From: Rotaria sp. Silwood1 | Lineage: Eukaryota > Rotifera > Eurotatoria > Philodinida > Philodinidae | Assembly (NCBI GenBank): GCA_905250075.1 | Contig: CAJNOP010000927.1 | Coordinates: 3,990-67,989, forward strand | Direction of reading: 5' to 3' | Length of the DNA stretch: 64,000 bases | Shown here: positions 32,051 to 44,438 of the stretch, one piece after another | Numbering within the stretch: the stretch's first letter is position 1 | Layout of the letters: each line of letters opens with the position of its first letter | Program-made: the position numbers and the translations under genes | Notes under the pieces: model-generated | Database searches by the model: none | The model's input: only the letters and a program-made list of their open reading frames with translations | Told to the model about the DNA's origin: nothing

Positions 32051-34983
32051 AACTGAAATTATTATTGTTGAAATCAAATCTTATTCATTTTGTTTGTAAA
32101 TAGACTTCTTTTTCTTTGAAATAAACGGGATGATGAAAATATATTCAAAACTACGAAGTATTATTTTCTCAATGTCATCAGTCGATCAAACTCAAAATTT
32201 TGCATGTTCATGCCGATTGAATCCAAGAATGCGTGAATGAAAATTGTATGAATGCTTACTTACGAAAACAGAAAAAAAATAACTATACTATTCATTCGTC
32301 ATGATACAGAAGAAGGCATGAAGTTTTTTCTCTTGAAACCTATAAAATCTATTGAAAAGAAATGATACAGTGTGATAGCAAGACATCTCTCTTCATCTAC
32401 GCCTACATGCACATCCCACTCAGAGTTGAGAGTGCTTTCGAAATGGCAGGAAAATTTCTTCATTTTGTCACGAAGAGTTTCTCACTTTCCCAATTTCGAG
32501 TCTTTTTTTCTTAACCGGAATAGGGTGTGGGAGTTCGTGTGTCTGTAGACGAAATGAGCACACAACGTCCATACTCACACTTCATATCCGCTCTCCACAC
32601 CCACACCTTGTTCTCTTACATCAACGTCAACCTGTGCATCTACGCCAATTGACAGCCACACTCATACCCTTTTATTGAGTGCTAGTAAATAGAGAAAACT
32701 CATATATACAGATTGATATAAAGGCCACAAAAATACAACAAATTGAAGAATTACTAAAGAAACACTGCGAAGTATTTTTTTTGAGCTGAAAAAAGATTGA
32801 TTTTGGTATCTTTCAATCGAAAATGATAACTTTAAATTAGATTTCCGAAATTTGTCCGTATAAATAAAAATTTTTGCAGTGATACCTATCATTTGAAAAG
32901 AAAATAAGTGATTGAGCTTGATAAATAGTGGACCTATATGAATTTATGTTGTTGATGAACTTTTAGAGCATTCTGTACATTGAAAGAAGAATGTTATAGT
33001 ATGTTAGTTCATCATCATATTTTGATACTTTTTGTAATACATGTGTTACGACATCGATCACCTTCGATGCTGCCTTTCATCCAATATCTTCCCATTCTTA
33101 TTGCATAATCATTCATAATTTATTCTTGCTTTTCGGTGACTAAGGTGTAAAACAATGTTCTAACTCGTTTCAGATGTCCTTAATAGAACTGAGACCTTGT
33201 GATTGACCGAATCACATCAAATTATGCATTCAACTGTTGATAAACTACTAATATATTTTTGCATTCATACGTTTTAGATCATCATCTCGTGAAAAAATAA
33301 ATGACTACATTTTGAGTCTCGTCGCAGATGATGTTGTATTTTCATTCAAAAATCTTTTATATTGTTCTTTATACATAATCCTTTTTTGCAAATACGAAAT
33401 TTTGAACAGCACTGGTTGACGTGCAGATTTGTAATTATTGCAGAACCTCTATCATATTTAACTGTAGATTTTTAATATTCTTCTCTTATGGATTCATGCG
33501 ATTGTCGTCAGAATTTCTGACATCCGTTTGATCAAAGAATAGAATTCTAAAATTCTTGTGACTTCGAAAAATGTTTTCAGATCTACAAAACAAGTTTTCT
33601 TTGATTTGGTTTTCCCTATATCTTGGAAATATTGAGGATACATCTTAAAGTAAAATCATCAAAAATTAGTTTTTCTCGCTTTCAAAAGTAAAACATATAG
33701 AAATATTTTTTATGCAACTATACATACAAAAAATTTCATTACAACTGATTAGTTCTAGTATTATATTGATGGAAGTAGAGGAGGATGTATAGTTTGTCAC
33801 ATTAAAATAAATTCAAACTATTGTATCAACAACATTTTATAACTATTTGTATCACGAGATACACAATGCTATTCTAATTGACTATGCCATGGAGAGAGTT
33901 TTGAAAAAATGCTTTTGAAATGTGTGAAGAAAAATGAGTAAAACTTCTATTTATTAAATATTCGCTTTCTAATCGAATAGAATTTTTATGATATTTAAAG
34001 TTCCTGATATTCATATGGAATATCGTTTAAAATTTTAACTTCTATTTTTTTTCATATGAAAAATAAAACTATCAAAAATAACGTAATCAACCTGTCATAT
34101 AATTAATAACAGGTTGTATTCAACGTAACACATAAACACGTATAAGTCGCACAGACTAACAGAATCAATCTTACAGAAAGCAATTACGTCAGTTATCATA
34201 TGGAAAACCCCTAAAAAGGCACCTTTATTAATATATAATTGACAAGGAATGTAAATACGTCAGAAAATATAAGTGTCATAAACAATCGCGTACAAAATAA
34301 AACAATGAGTATAGTATAAAAAGTTGATGAGCACGAAAATCATACCGATGATTCATGATATGAACAATTAAGGCAAGAATCAAAACAAAATCAAACAAAT
34401 TCATTTGACATTTTAAAATAAACAAGAGAGTATGAATATGGTGCGTAAGAAGAAATTACTAATAGCCATACTTTTTTTTATGATCAAATAGCATATATCA
34501 GACTGTTGTTGTCTCTATAAAGTCTGTACTTTTTATTCTCTTCAAGTATTGTTCAACATTTTATGATACTCTTAGTTTGATTTTTGCGGTATATCTTCAT
34601 AATATTATCAATAATGTTTATCACTTCTTTTTTCTAATTAATACCTTATGAGCAATTATTAGTTAATCTAAGACTTTTCAAATGAAATTCTACATACAAA
34701 AGTTGACATTCTCAACAATGATATATCATTTCATTATTCGCCAAAAAGAAAAAATCATTTTATTTAAAACATACTGTAATCACCTGTAAAAATTCTAGAT
34801 TGAAAAATTTTCTACTTTCTATAAATAAATCGATTCATTCTCTTATTCAAATTTCAATTGCAATTATGAAATAAAAAAAGAGAAGAAAAATAATTAATGT
34901 TCATTATTATTAATTTGACTTTCATACATTTCATTGAAAACAAAAAAAAAAAAACAAAAAAAAATTAGAACATTTTCAGATAA
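32051..34983. other. Long intergenic region
   Basis: No coding region could be supported. AGGGTGTGGGAGTTCG at 32522 and CTCCACACCCACACC at about 32592 form a G-then-C pair. Otherwise AT-rich and unremarkable. Confidence 0.45.
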
Positions 34984-35492
34984 TTAAACTTTACGATCAA
35001 ATTTTTTACTGAACAATATAAGAACTATGTACACAATAATGACAATGAAAAACGAACATAAATAACATATTAATGCACTATACATTTGTCGACGAGCTCT
35101 TGTTGTTGATGTACTTATGGTTGGATAAAACATTCCAAAATAAGTTGCAGATGGTTGATAAGTATTTTCAATAATTGATGATGAAAGTGATTCAAGTGAA
35201 ACAGCTAAATGACTATCAATTTGACTTGATGTATCTGACTAAAAATTAAATTTATTAAAAAAATCTTCTAATTGTTTTTACTTACATATGCTTTATCTTG
35301 CCAAACTTTTCGACATATGGGACAATCTAATTTTTTCATAGTAAACCATTGCATTATACATTCATTACAAAATTCATATCGATGATCACAATTGATTATT
35401 GGTATATCAACTGATGTTTTTTCCAAACAAATACAACATATTTTATTACCATTTTGTTGATTAAGTGAGGTTAATGAAACCGTCCCATTCAT
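34984..35492 (-). CDS. RING-finger protein with C-terminal membrane anchor
   Basis: Exons 35286-35492 and 34984-35238 join in frame (47-bp intron, donor GTAAGT) to 153 aa. The RING lies at residues ~19-62: KICCICLEK, NCDHRYEFCNECIMQW, DCPICRKVW, giving C-x2-C, C-x-H and C-x2-C, then CPIC. A Ser/Thr-rich linker follows, then one hydrophobic segment near the C-terminus (YLCSFFIVIIVYIVLILF) and a short basic tail (SKKFDRKV). I infer a tail-anchored E3 ubiquitin ligase of an internal membrane. It lies 270 bp downstream of the otopetrin gene on the same strand, but without the tight poly(A)/splice-site arrangement of the operon-like pairs. Confidence 0.75.
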
Positions 35493-35761
35493 TCTTTAAC
35501 ATCAAAATAAAAAATGCTGCTTGAACGGCTCGTTCGCTTAGTTGGACTGACCTTTTTCCATTTTTCTCTCGTTCCTTATATTTATGTCGCTCAGCTGATA
35601 ATGTTAATAGAGAAGAAAAAAAAAAAGGACTGTCTCGACATGATGGCCGATGCTTTTTCTTCATCAAAAAGAGAACGATGAAGTTCATGCATATATATAT
35701 ATATGGATGTATGTACAAAATAGTCATCAGAAGAATAGAAAATAGAAGGACAGAAGTGTGA

Positions 35762-38453
35762 TCATAAACCATGTGGAGCAATTGGTTCATAGCTCTGTAG
35801 AGTATACATATTTTCCCAAACATGTGAAAGACATACAGATGCATGAAAGCGAAAAAAAATTTGAAGTGGTGTGGCAATAGCAGCTATTATTGACCATGGT
35901 ACAATATGATAGAAAGCTAATTGAAATGGATTAGCTTCGTGTTTTGTTGTTGTTGTCGTTTCTTCGAACCATAGACTAAGATCTAATATTATTAACAATG
36001 TCATAACTTCACGTGCTGGATATTCATGTTTACTATTTCGTATAAGACGTTTACGTAAAGCAATAAGTATAAAAAAAGCATGAATAGTACCTTCAATAAA
36101 TTCTAAAATATAGAAAGAAAAAAAAAAGAAGATATCTAAATTCAATCTACTTTTGAAATATATTATTCTATACCTAAAATAACAATAATTATTTTAACAT
36201 AAGCAATCCATGTTACTGAATTTTTATTAATAAGTAAAGCAAATGCACTAAATATTGAATATAAATAAATACCTGCTAATGATACAATAATTAAAACATT
36301 ATCAAAACCTAAAAGATAAAGATTAAAATTGATATTACTATGCAATAGATTTAGTTCTTTTCTTTGTTTTGTTACTTACGTGTAGTTATTCTTCTATATT
36401 GTAATTTACGAATTTTTATTAATGCCCATATTGTTGCAAATAAAGAAATAATTAATAAACATAAATTAACTATTTCAACAATTGCTATACTATAGAGAAT
36501 TTTTTTTGGTGTTTTTGATATTGAAGTAAATGGACTATGAGTAGAAAGAGTAAGTAATGAATAATTTTGATAAGATATTGTTGTTGTATGAACAATATTG
36601 AATGATGATGATATTGAATTTCTATCATCACTGATTTTATTTTGCAAAATAGCATAAAGTATAATTGATATGACTGTACATGAAAATATGATCATACCAA
36701 CAAATAAACCTTTTATTGATGCATGACAATTAACCATAAAAACATTTTTACTTGAAGCTTTATTCGACATTTTATGAGTAAATGTTTTACCAATATTTTC
36801 CCATATGATAAAAAATAACTACATTAAGATTTTTTTTGTTAAGAAAAAAAAAAGAAGAATTTTATTATCGTAAATCTTACTGTTAAACACATAAGACTAA
36901 ATTCAATTGTACATGGATATAAAAGTGGTTTTATTTTTATATAACCTTCATTGATAAAAGCAGTCATTGGAAGAGAATCATCCGTAGATTGTGTACAATG
37001 ATATCGATTCATTAGACTTTGACGAATTTTTATTAAGTTGTTATTATTAATACTAACATTATTATGATGTTCTTTGGCCATTTCATAAGCATGCATTTCG
37101 AGTATTTGAAATTTTGTTTCACTAACAATCATACGAAACCTAAACATAATTATTTGTTAAATATAATTATCAATTTGATAGTGTCAGTATACGAATGATC
37201 TAAAATGCTAACATTGATACTAATTTTCATAGTACAAGTATTATTATTCACAATTCTAATCACTCAAACTAAATGTTATAAATAGAATTATAGCAAAAGC
37301 ATATTTATGAGAATTTAGACTATATACGAAAATAATTCGTCTGAAGAAAAACTTTATCTACATGTTCAATTAATTACATACCATACACATAAATTGGTTA
37401 CAACAACATGCATTACAGCTAATCGTGCAAAATTTTCATGTGCTCGAATAACTAACTAGATAAAAAAAAGAGGAAATAAATTCTATTATAAATAAATACA
37501 TACATTTGAATGTTTAAAAATAAAGAAAAATTGAACAAAACTAAATAATAATCGTGAAAAATCATCCATAACAGCTGTCCATGGTGTACATGGAAGATGC
37601 TCAAGATAACTTAATATTGATAAACCTGAATGTATTACTGTACCAAGACAAAAAACTAAATTAATATTAAAAAAAAAACAAAACAAATTCAGACACATAT
37701 GGATGATTGACTTTCCCTTACTTCCGATTCCGACACGAATATAAAGACCACCAGCTGTTGAATAATCATCATAATTATATCCAATAATTCTTTGAACACT
37801 AGGATATTTTTGATGATGTATATTATTTCTTTGTGTATGATCTATAGTTTGTCGTTTCATTAAAATATTAATAGATTTACCCATAAAAATTGATGAATTA
37901 TCTAATGATTTAGATCTTTTATGATTATCTTGAAAATGATTAGTCTCTTCATTAATTGAAAATGTTGAAGAATATTTGAAATTTCGATTTTTTCCAAACA
38001 TATTCATTTGTATATGATTTGAATCTAAACTATTAATTTTCGATGAATAAATATTTGATTGTCGTTTATGACCAACAATATCAGCAATACAAAATATAAT
38101 CCAAATTATTGATAACCAATAAAGATATGTAAAATAAATCTATGAAAACAAAAAAGAAAAAAAATCCTAAATAAAAGATTTCAAACTTTTATTTTTAATA
38201 CTGCTGCTAAATCTTTTATATTTTCTCCTTGTTCACGCGGTATAATAGCACGAGAAATTGAAAATGCTACACCACCAATAAAGACAACTAGAAAAATAAA
38301 AGTAAACAAATCCAATTTGAACATCGAACTTAACTAGATTTCATTTTTCTTTTATATTAATTTCACATAAAATTTTTTTTTTTCTTTAATTACGTACCTA
38401 AACCATAAAGAATACTGGCAATTTTATAAGCATCTGCATTTTCATTAAAGTGC
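35762..38453 (-). CDS. Otopetrin-type proton channel, 5' end not found
   Basis: Nine exons join in frame to 657 aa: 38398-38453, 38187-38287, 37722-38139, 37504-37655, 37382-37455, 36881-37139, 36380-36818, 36174-36308, 35762-36102. Otopetrin hallmarks are present: FARLAVMHVVVTNLCVWFRM, PCTIEFSLMCLTLFFIIWEN, and the C-terminal HIVPWSIIAAIATPLQIFFR then FHASVC. Many hydrophobic segments fit the 12-TM fold of these proton-selective channels. A long hydrophilic, Asn/Ser-rich stretch in exon 3 is a divergent loop. The first exon called starts after TTTCTTTACAG with HFNENADAYKIASIL and has no ATG, so at least one exon lies further 5' and could not be identified in 38454-39852. Confidence 0.85.
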
Positions 38454-39852
38454 CTGTAAAGAAAAACAAATCATGATTGAAAATATAGCTAAAAACCAAA
38501 GAAAATGATTCACTGCTTTTTGATCTTATATTTTGTCCATAAGTGTAGGATAGCAGCAGGCAGGCTATCTTGGACTCGAAATTTAGCCAATGACAGAATC
38601 TCATCTAGATTAGCTTGTGTACAAAATTTCAGAAGTTTTGAATGTAGCATTACTGAAATATGGATTTTTCAAAATCGCCATGTTTTACACAGTACATACA
38701 GAATAGCGTCTGTCTTTTGAATAATTCATATCTTACTGGTGCGGTATCCGAAAATTTTGAAATTTTGTATACAAATTTTGCTGAAAAATTTCAACAATAT
38801 TTCTATATCTGAATGAGATTACAACATAGATCCATATTCTTTTAAGCTTTTTCTAATTCACAGCTCTCCTACTTACGGACAAAGTATGAGATCAAAAGCA
38901 ACAAATCACTTTGAACGGTACTCTCGTAAGATTATTCTGTTTATTCTTTGTTGGCGTGTTTGTAGAACCACATACTGTTAAGTAGGATCGATTTACATTA
39001 TTACAATTAAGAGATAAAATGAATAGACGAATGTTTAGAAAGAAAATAAAAAAATATTCAAATTGCCTAGTATCTTAATTCTACTCAAGAATAATAATAA
39101 TCATACGTTCTATTAGATATATGATACTAATTTACAAATTTCTTCTGTTCATGCAGCCGTATGTAAAAAAATAGTGAATAATACAAACTGATGTTTATTA
39201 GGGATTCCATTGATAATTACCCTCGACGTAATAATGGTTTAAAATCACATTTATTCGATTTTGTTAATGAATGATGATGAACCTTTAATACGAAATTTTT
39301 TTCCATTATTGTTAATTTATTTGATTTGTTTTGCGATTCTATTATGAAAAATTATTTCTTGTGTAGTAGTTACATCTTCATTTGACAGGAATGGATACTA
39401 AACTCTATAATGTTTAAATGATATTTGAGACTTAGTTTATCTGAAAAAATCGTTTCTTACTAATGATGGTAGACTTCAAACTGAAGCAAATTTTATATCA
39501 AAGTGATTTTCCATATGGTTAAACTGAGTAATATGGAATAAATTCTGCATAGATTGGTCTTGTTTTTCATATGTAAATGAAATTTTTCTCTTTTTCTTTC
39601 AAAATGTGCAAGCTGACTTCATAAACCAATCTATTCTATCTTTCTCGATTATATATGATTGACGCCGCTGACTCTCTCTCTATACTTTATCATTTGACAA
39701 ATAACATATATTTATCTAAGTAAGAGAACAAAACATGATTTAAATAATAATTCATCATCATTATACCATATAGATTTTATTAATATGTATGCACATTTGT
39801 ACACACGTATAGAAAGAAAAAATCTCATTCAATTAAAATAGATTTTATATTT
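38454..39852. other. Non-coding interval upstream of otopetrin
   Basis: The missing otopetrin first exon should lie here but no frame with TM1-like hydrophobicity plus donor was found. About 38510-38860 is repeat-like (GAAATTTTGTATACAAATTT hairpin near 38758). The remainder is AT-rich. Confidence 0.4.
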
Positions 39853-41190
39853 TTATAGTCCAGATAATGTAACTGGTTTTTCACTACCATAATTCATTGA
39901 ATCCGTTCGATACATAGCTGATGTAGCATGAACTGATGTTGAACTTGGCATTGGTTGAACAAATGGAGTATCTATTGGACAATATTTCGTATCTTTAGCA
40001 TTGACATGACTTGGAGTAACAAATTGTTCACCTTATGAGATATAAAAAATAAATAAATATATATATGCATTACTAAAGAATAAAATGAATACATACGAGT
40101 TTCTGTTGTAAGACCTGAATGAGGAATAAAACGAGGTGGTTGATGAACTTGTCGTATTTTCGTTGGTGTTGAAAACCATATTGAATCACGCATTGGTAAT
40201 TGTTCACGTTCAACACTATTTATAGGTAATGGATTTGTTGCATTACCATAACCCCATGCTTTAGGATATTCTTCAGCATCCCAATAAGATAATGGATCTT
40301 TTTTACCAATACCTTGCCATTCATCTCTAGAAGAAAAAAAAAAGAAATTCTTTTTCTTTATGAATTAATTTTTTCCTCTGATAATAATGATATACTTTCT
40401 CCATCGACGATGTTCTTTATTATATGTTGTTAAATAAGGATCAAGAAGTGTATAAACACCTTGTTCTGATGGATCCCATGTACGTGCAACTGTTGCTGGT
40501 CTTACTTGTCGTTCATCTTCACGTAGAGCCTGAATACAATTTATTTAATTCTTATTTTTTTTTTTTTTGTTATTCACAAAAAAACAAGGATTATTACTTT
40601 AGTCACAGGTGCTTCGGATTGGGTTAAATAAGGTAATTGTCCATCGATACGATCTAATTCTGCTTTTATATTTGGTTTCATATCATATTCTTCTTTATAT
40701 TCACTTTTTTGATGAGACATTGATAATGGACGACTCCAATCACGTGCTTTAAGTTTTTCAACAAAATCACTCATGTAATTTACTTAAACAAAAACAAATT
40801 GAACTTTTATATGAGACAAACGTAACAAAGAAAAACCCTATTAATTGTATACCTTTCCATAAGGCTGGTGCTTTTCTATGCATATTTACTTGATCATTAT
40901 ATATTTCTTGTTGAGGATATTTATTATCAAAAAAAGCCGCATTCGTTGTTTTAAAATGTTCTTGTGGTGTAACTTCATCAGCAACATGTAATCGATTTGG
41001 TAATGGATCAGTAAAAACTCTCTAATAATATAAAACATTCGAAATTAAAAAAATTTCATAAAGAAAATAAAATCACAAAAACCTTAAAATTCGATGATGG
41101 AAAATAATATCCTGGTCGATATTGATGACCAACACCAGTACTTGTTTGAAATAGATCTTGTCGACGTTGAGCAGAATTTGAATCAAGCAT
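39853..41190 (-). CDS. Unknown conserved-looking 334-aa protein, possibly axonemal
   Basis: Six exons join in frame: 41083-41190, 40853-41021, 40598-40782, 40396-40529, 40097-40326, 39853-40031. The protein has no TM or signal peptide and is rich in Pro, Tyr, Trp and basic residues, in short conserved-looking blocks (TGVGHQYRPGYYFPSSNFK; NMHRKAPALWKVNYMSDF; PTKIRQVHQPPRFIPHSGLT). This extended, aromatic/proline-rich style is typical of microtubule inner proteins of cilia. That is only a compositional inference; the family is not recognised. It shares a 274-bp divergent intergenic region with the YIPF1-like gene. Confidence 0.6.
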
Positions 41191-41464
41191 TCTTTCTTTT
41201 TTTGCTCTTGTAGTTGATAAGAAAATAAAATCTACAAGTAATAATAACTATTCAAACTACTTTTCATTGTCAACTATGATTAAATTTTGTTACTAAGCAA
41301 TTTCATTTATTCAATTGTCTTATGTCGCTAGTTGACAGTCAAAAAAGAAAAAACCATATCTGACATTTGATTGGAACAGTTTATCCAATAATATAAAGAG
41401 CAAACTAAAAATTTTTAAAATACACACACAACAACGTCATCAATTCATTTACTTTCATAATTTC
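41191..41464. promoter_or_regulatory. Divergent promoter region
   Basis: 274 bp between the start of the minus-strand 334-aa gene and the plus-strand YIPF1/2-like gene must hold both promoters. CCAATAATATAAAGAG at about 41386 contains a TATA-like word about 70 bp before the YIPF ATG. Confidence 0.45.
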
Positions 41465-42426
41465 ATGATGATGTTTTCAAGTGATGGTTTTCTTACTGAT
41501 ACTTCTTCTTCAACTACCAATACAAATCAAACACATATATTTACATCTTTTCCAAATTCTGCTGTAGATCCTGATGATGAACAATCAGGAAATAAAACAA
41601 TGAATCCATCAGATTCAAATCAATATACACTTCCATTACCAGCTACGGCAAATCAAACAACATCTGAACAATATCATATGTGGCAAATTGAATATTATCA
41701 AAAATATTTTCAAATTGATACACGACAAGTACTTGAACGTTTAATTGGTTCAATTACACCAAGACCAAATAAATCATATTTTGATTCAACAATAAGACAA
41801 AATCCTGATTTATATGGACCATTTTGGGTTTGTATTACTTTTATATTAACTGTTGCAATTAGTGGTAATATAGTAGATTATTTTCATAAATCTACTACTG
41901 AATTTCAAATTGATTTTTCAAAAATTACTCTATCAGCACTTGTAAGTAAAAAACAAAAAAACAAAACAATAATTTCTAAATATAATTTTCTTTTTATAAA
42001 TAATAGCTTATTTTACTTTATTGGTGGTTAATGCCAACAGCTATTTATTTTTTTTTTCGTTGGCGTTTAAATCGTATTGAATATACATTTCTTGAATTAC
42101 TTTGTATTTATGGTTATAGTTTAACTATATTTATACCAATATCAGTTTTATGGATAATACCAATTAATTGGTTACAATGGACATCAACAATAATAGCATC
42201 AATAATAAGTGGTAGTGTTTTAATTGTTACATTTTGGCCAACAATTAATTCTGATCATAGACGTTTTAGTGCTTTATCAATGTTAATTATTCTTTTCGTA
42301 CATTTATTAATGGCACTTTGTATTATGTTAGTTTTTTTTCATGTATCTGATAAAAATATTAATCCAACAATACAAACAACGACAATGTTAACAACAGTTT
42401 TATCATCGACAACAATAAAAGTGTGA
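41465..42426 (+). CDS. Yip1-domain protein, YIPF1/YIPF2-like
   Basis: Exons 41465-41941 and 42007-42426 join in frame to 298 aa. The conserved block starts at WQIEYYQKYFQIDTRQVLER, then NPDLYGPFWVCITFILTVAI, as in YIPF1/2. Exon 2 supplies CIYGYSLTIFIPISVLWIIP and the last TMs. About five TMs are visible, with a long polar, Ser/Thr/Asn-rich cytosolic N-terminus. Yip1 proteins sit in Golgi/ER membranes and bind Rab GTPases. Three in-frame ATGs open the gene; the first is used. It heads a same-strand trio with OLA1 and YIPF5. Confidence 0.85.
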
Positions 42427-42656
42427 ATTTTTTGTTTTTCTGGTTTTTTTTACTAAACATTCTTATTTATATTATGGTGGTTTTTGCTTGTTTTCACAAA
42501 TAAAATTATAATAAAACATATATAAATTTTTGTTTTGTTTATAATATTATAATTTAATTTCTATATTTTAGATAGAAATTAATTTATATCTTATTTATTA
42601 ATTTTTTTTGTTTTTTGTGAATTAGTTTTTAAATAAGAATTTTTAAAAGAAAAACT

Positions 42657-44347
42657 ATGCCACCTAAAAAGAAAGAAGAAGCTAAACCAAAACCACTTAT
42701 TGGTCGTGTTGGTACTAATCTTAAAATGGGTATTGTTGGTTTACCAAATGCTGGGTTTGTTTCATGTTCTTTATAAGTTTTTAATTATTAATAAACTTTA
42801 TTTCTTATAGAAAATCAACTTTTTTTAATATTCTAACTAAATCTAGTGTACCTGCTGAAAATTTTCCGTTTTGTACGATCAATCCAAATGAAAGTAATAT
42901 TAATACAATTCAATCGATCATTGAATATATATATCTCATGTTTCTTAGGTCGAGTACCTGTACCTGATGCACGATTTGACTTTTTATGTCAACATTATGA
43001 ACCATTAAGGTATATATTATATATAAAAACATATCCTAAAATTTCATCTTGCAATTTTTTTTTTTAGCAAACAACCAGCATTTCTAAATGTGAATGAATA
43101 AAAATAATTATTTTATAAATTTTTATTTATTTTATTAAATTTAGGTTGTTGATATTGCTGGTCTTGTTAAAGGTGCAAGTGAAGGTCAAGGTAAGCAAAA
43201 TAATATTTATAATACAAATCTAGATAAAATTTATTATAGGTCTTGGTAATGCATTTCTATCACATATAAAAGCATGTGATGGTATATTTCATATGGTTCG
43301 ACTTTTTGATGAAGTTGATATAGCACATGTTGAAGGAAATGTTGATCCTATTCGTGATATTGAAATTATTCATGATGAATTAAGATTAAAAGATCTTGAA
43401 TTAACAAAAAAAATTGCTGATGATTTAGAAAAAAAAGTTATACGTGGAAATGAGAAAACATTACGAGCTGATTATGTATGTATAAAAAAATTAATTTTTT
43501 CTAGACAAGAAGAAGAAAATAGGAAAATCAATAGAAATAAATTTGAATATTGTTTTTTTTTTGTTTTAAATAGGATATCATACATAAAGTATTAAATATT
43601 TTAAGTGAAGAAAAAGGTAGTGTTCGTTTTGCTGATTGGCATGAAAAAGAAATTGAAGTTTTAAATAAACATTTATTTAATACATCAAAACCTATGGTTT
43701 ATTTATTAAATATGTCTGAAGAAGATTATATTAAGAAAAAAAATAAATGGTTAGGAAAAGTTAAACAATGGATTGATGAACATGATCCAGGTTCAACTGT
43801 TATACCATTTAGTGCTAATTATGAATATCGTCTTGTTGATTTACCTGATGAAGAACGTGAAAAAGTTATTAAAGAAACAGGAGCAACAAGGTAAATTATT
43901 AAATAGATGATTTGTTTTTTTTCGTTTATTTTAAAATATTTTAGTGCATTAGAAAAAATTATTCTTGCTGGTTATCGTGCATTACAATTATGTTATTTTT
44001 TTACTTGTGGTAAAGATGAAGTTAAAGCATGGACAGTTCAAGTTGGTACTAAAGCACCACATGCTGCTGGACGTATACATACGGATTTTGAAAAAGGTTT
44101 TATTATGGCTGAAGTTATGAAATTTGATGATTTTAAAGAATTTGGAAATGAAAATGCTGTTAAAGTAATACAAAAAAAAAAAATTTTTTTATTGACAATT
44201 TTGAAAGAGAAAAAAAAAATAATATTTTTCGATTTCTAGGCAGAAGGAAAATATCGACAACAAGGCAAAAATTATACCGTTGAAGATGGAGATATTATCT
44301 ATTTTAAAGTGAATGCAGGCGCTGGTTTAAGTGCATCAAAAAAATAG
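42657..44347 (+). CDS. OLA1: Obg-like ATPase 1 (YchF/OLA1)
   Basis: Nine exons (42657-42754, 42811-42893, 42949-43009, 43068-43089, 43145-43190, 43240-43475, 43574-43890, 43945-44164, 44240-44347) join to 396 aa, the length of human OLA1. The Walker A/G1 motif spans the first intron (GLPNAG then KSTFFN). [19 protein letters not shown] is G3. NMSEEDY replaces the G4 NKxD, as expected for this ATP-preferring family. The TGS domain ends with [18 protein letters not shown], then [19 protein letters not shown]. This cytosolic ATPase regulates translation and stress responses. The poly(A) signal AATAAACC sits 56 bp after the stop, just before the YIPF5 start. Confidence 0.95.
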
Positions 44348-44438
44348 GCGCAATTGTCTATTTAGTTTTCTTTTGCTTTGTTACAGATTTTTTTTTTGTC
44401 TAAATAAACCTGATCAATATGACATTTTTTTTTCAGAT
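44348..44438 (+). promoter_or_regulatory. Intercistronic region with poly(A) signal and 3' splice site
   Basis: Only 91 bp separate the OLA1 stop from the YIPF5 ATG. It holds AATAAA at 44403 and then TTTTTTTTTCAG ending at 44436, two bases before the ATG. No 5' exon for a conventional intron fits upstream. The layout is what a trans-splice acceptor of a downstream operon gene looks like. Confidence 0.65.

Noticed and set aside
35461..35877. 138-codon minus frame overlapping otopetrin and RING genes
   Set aside because: Overlaps two well-supported exons in another frame.
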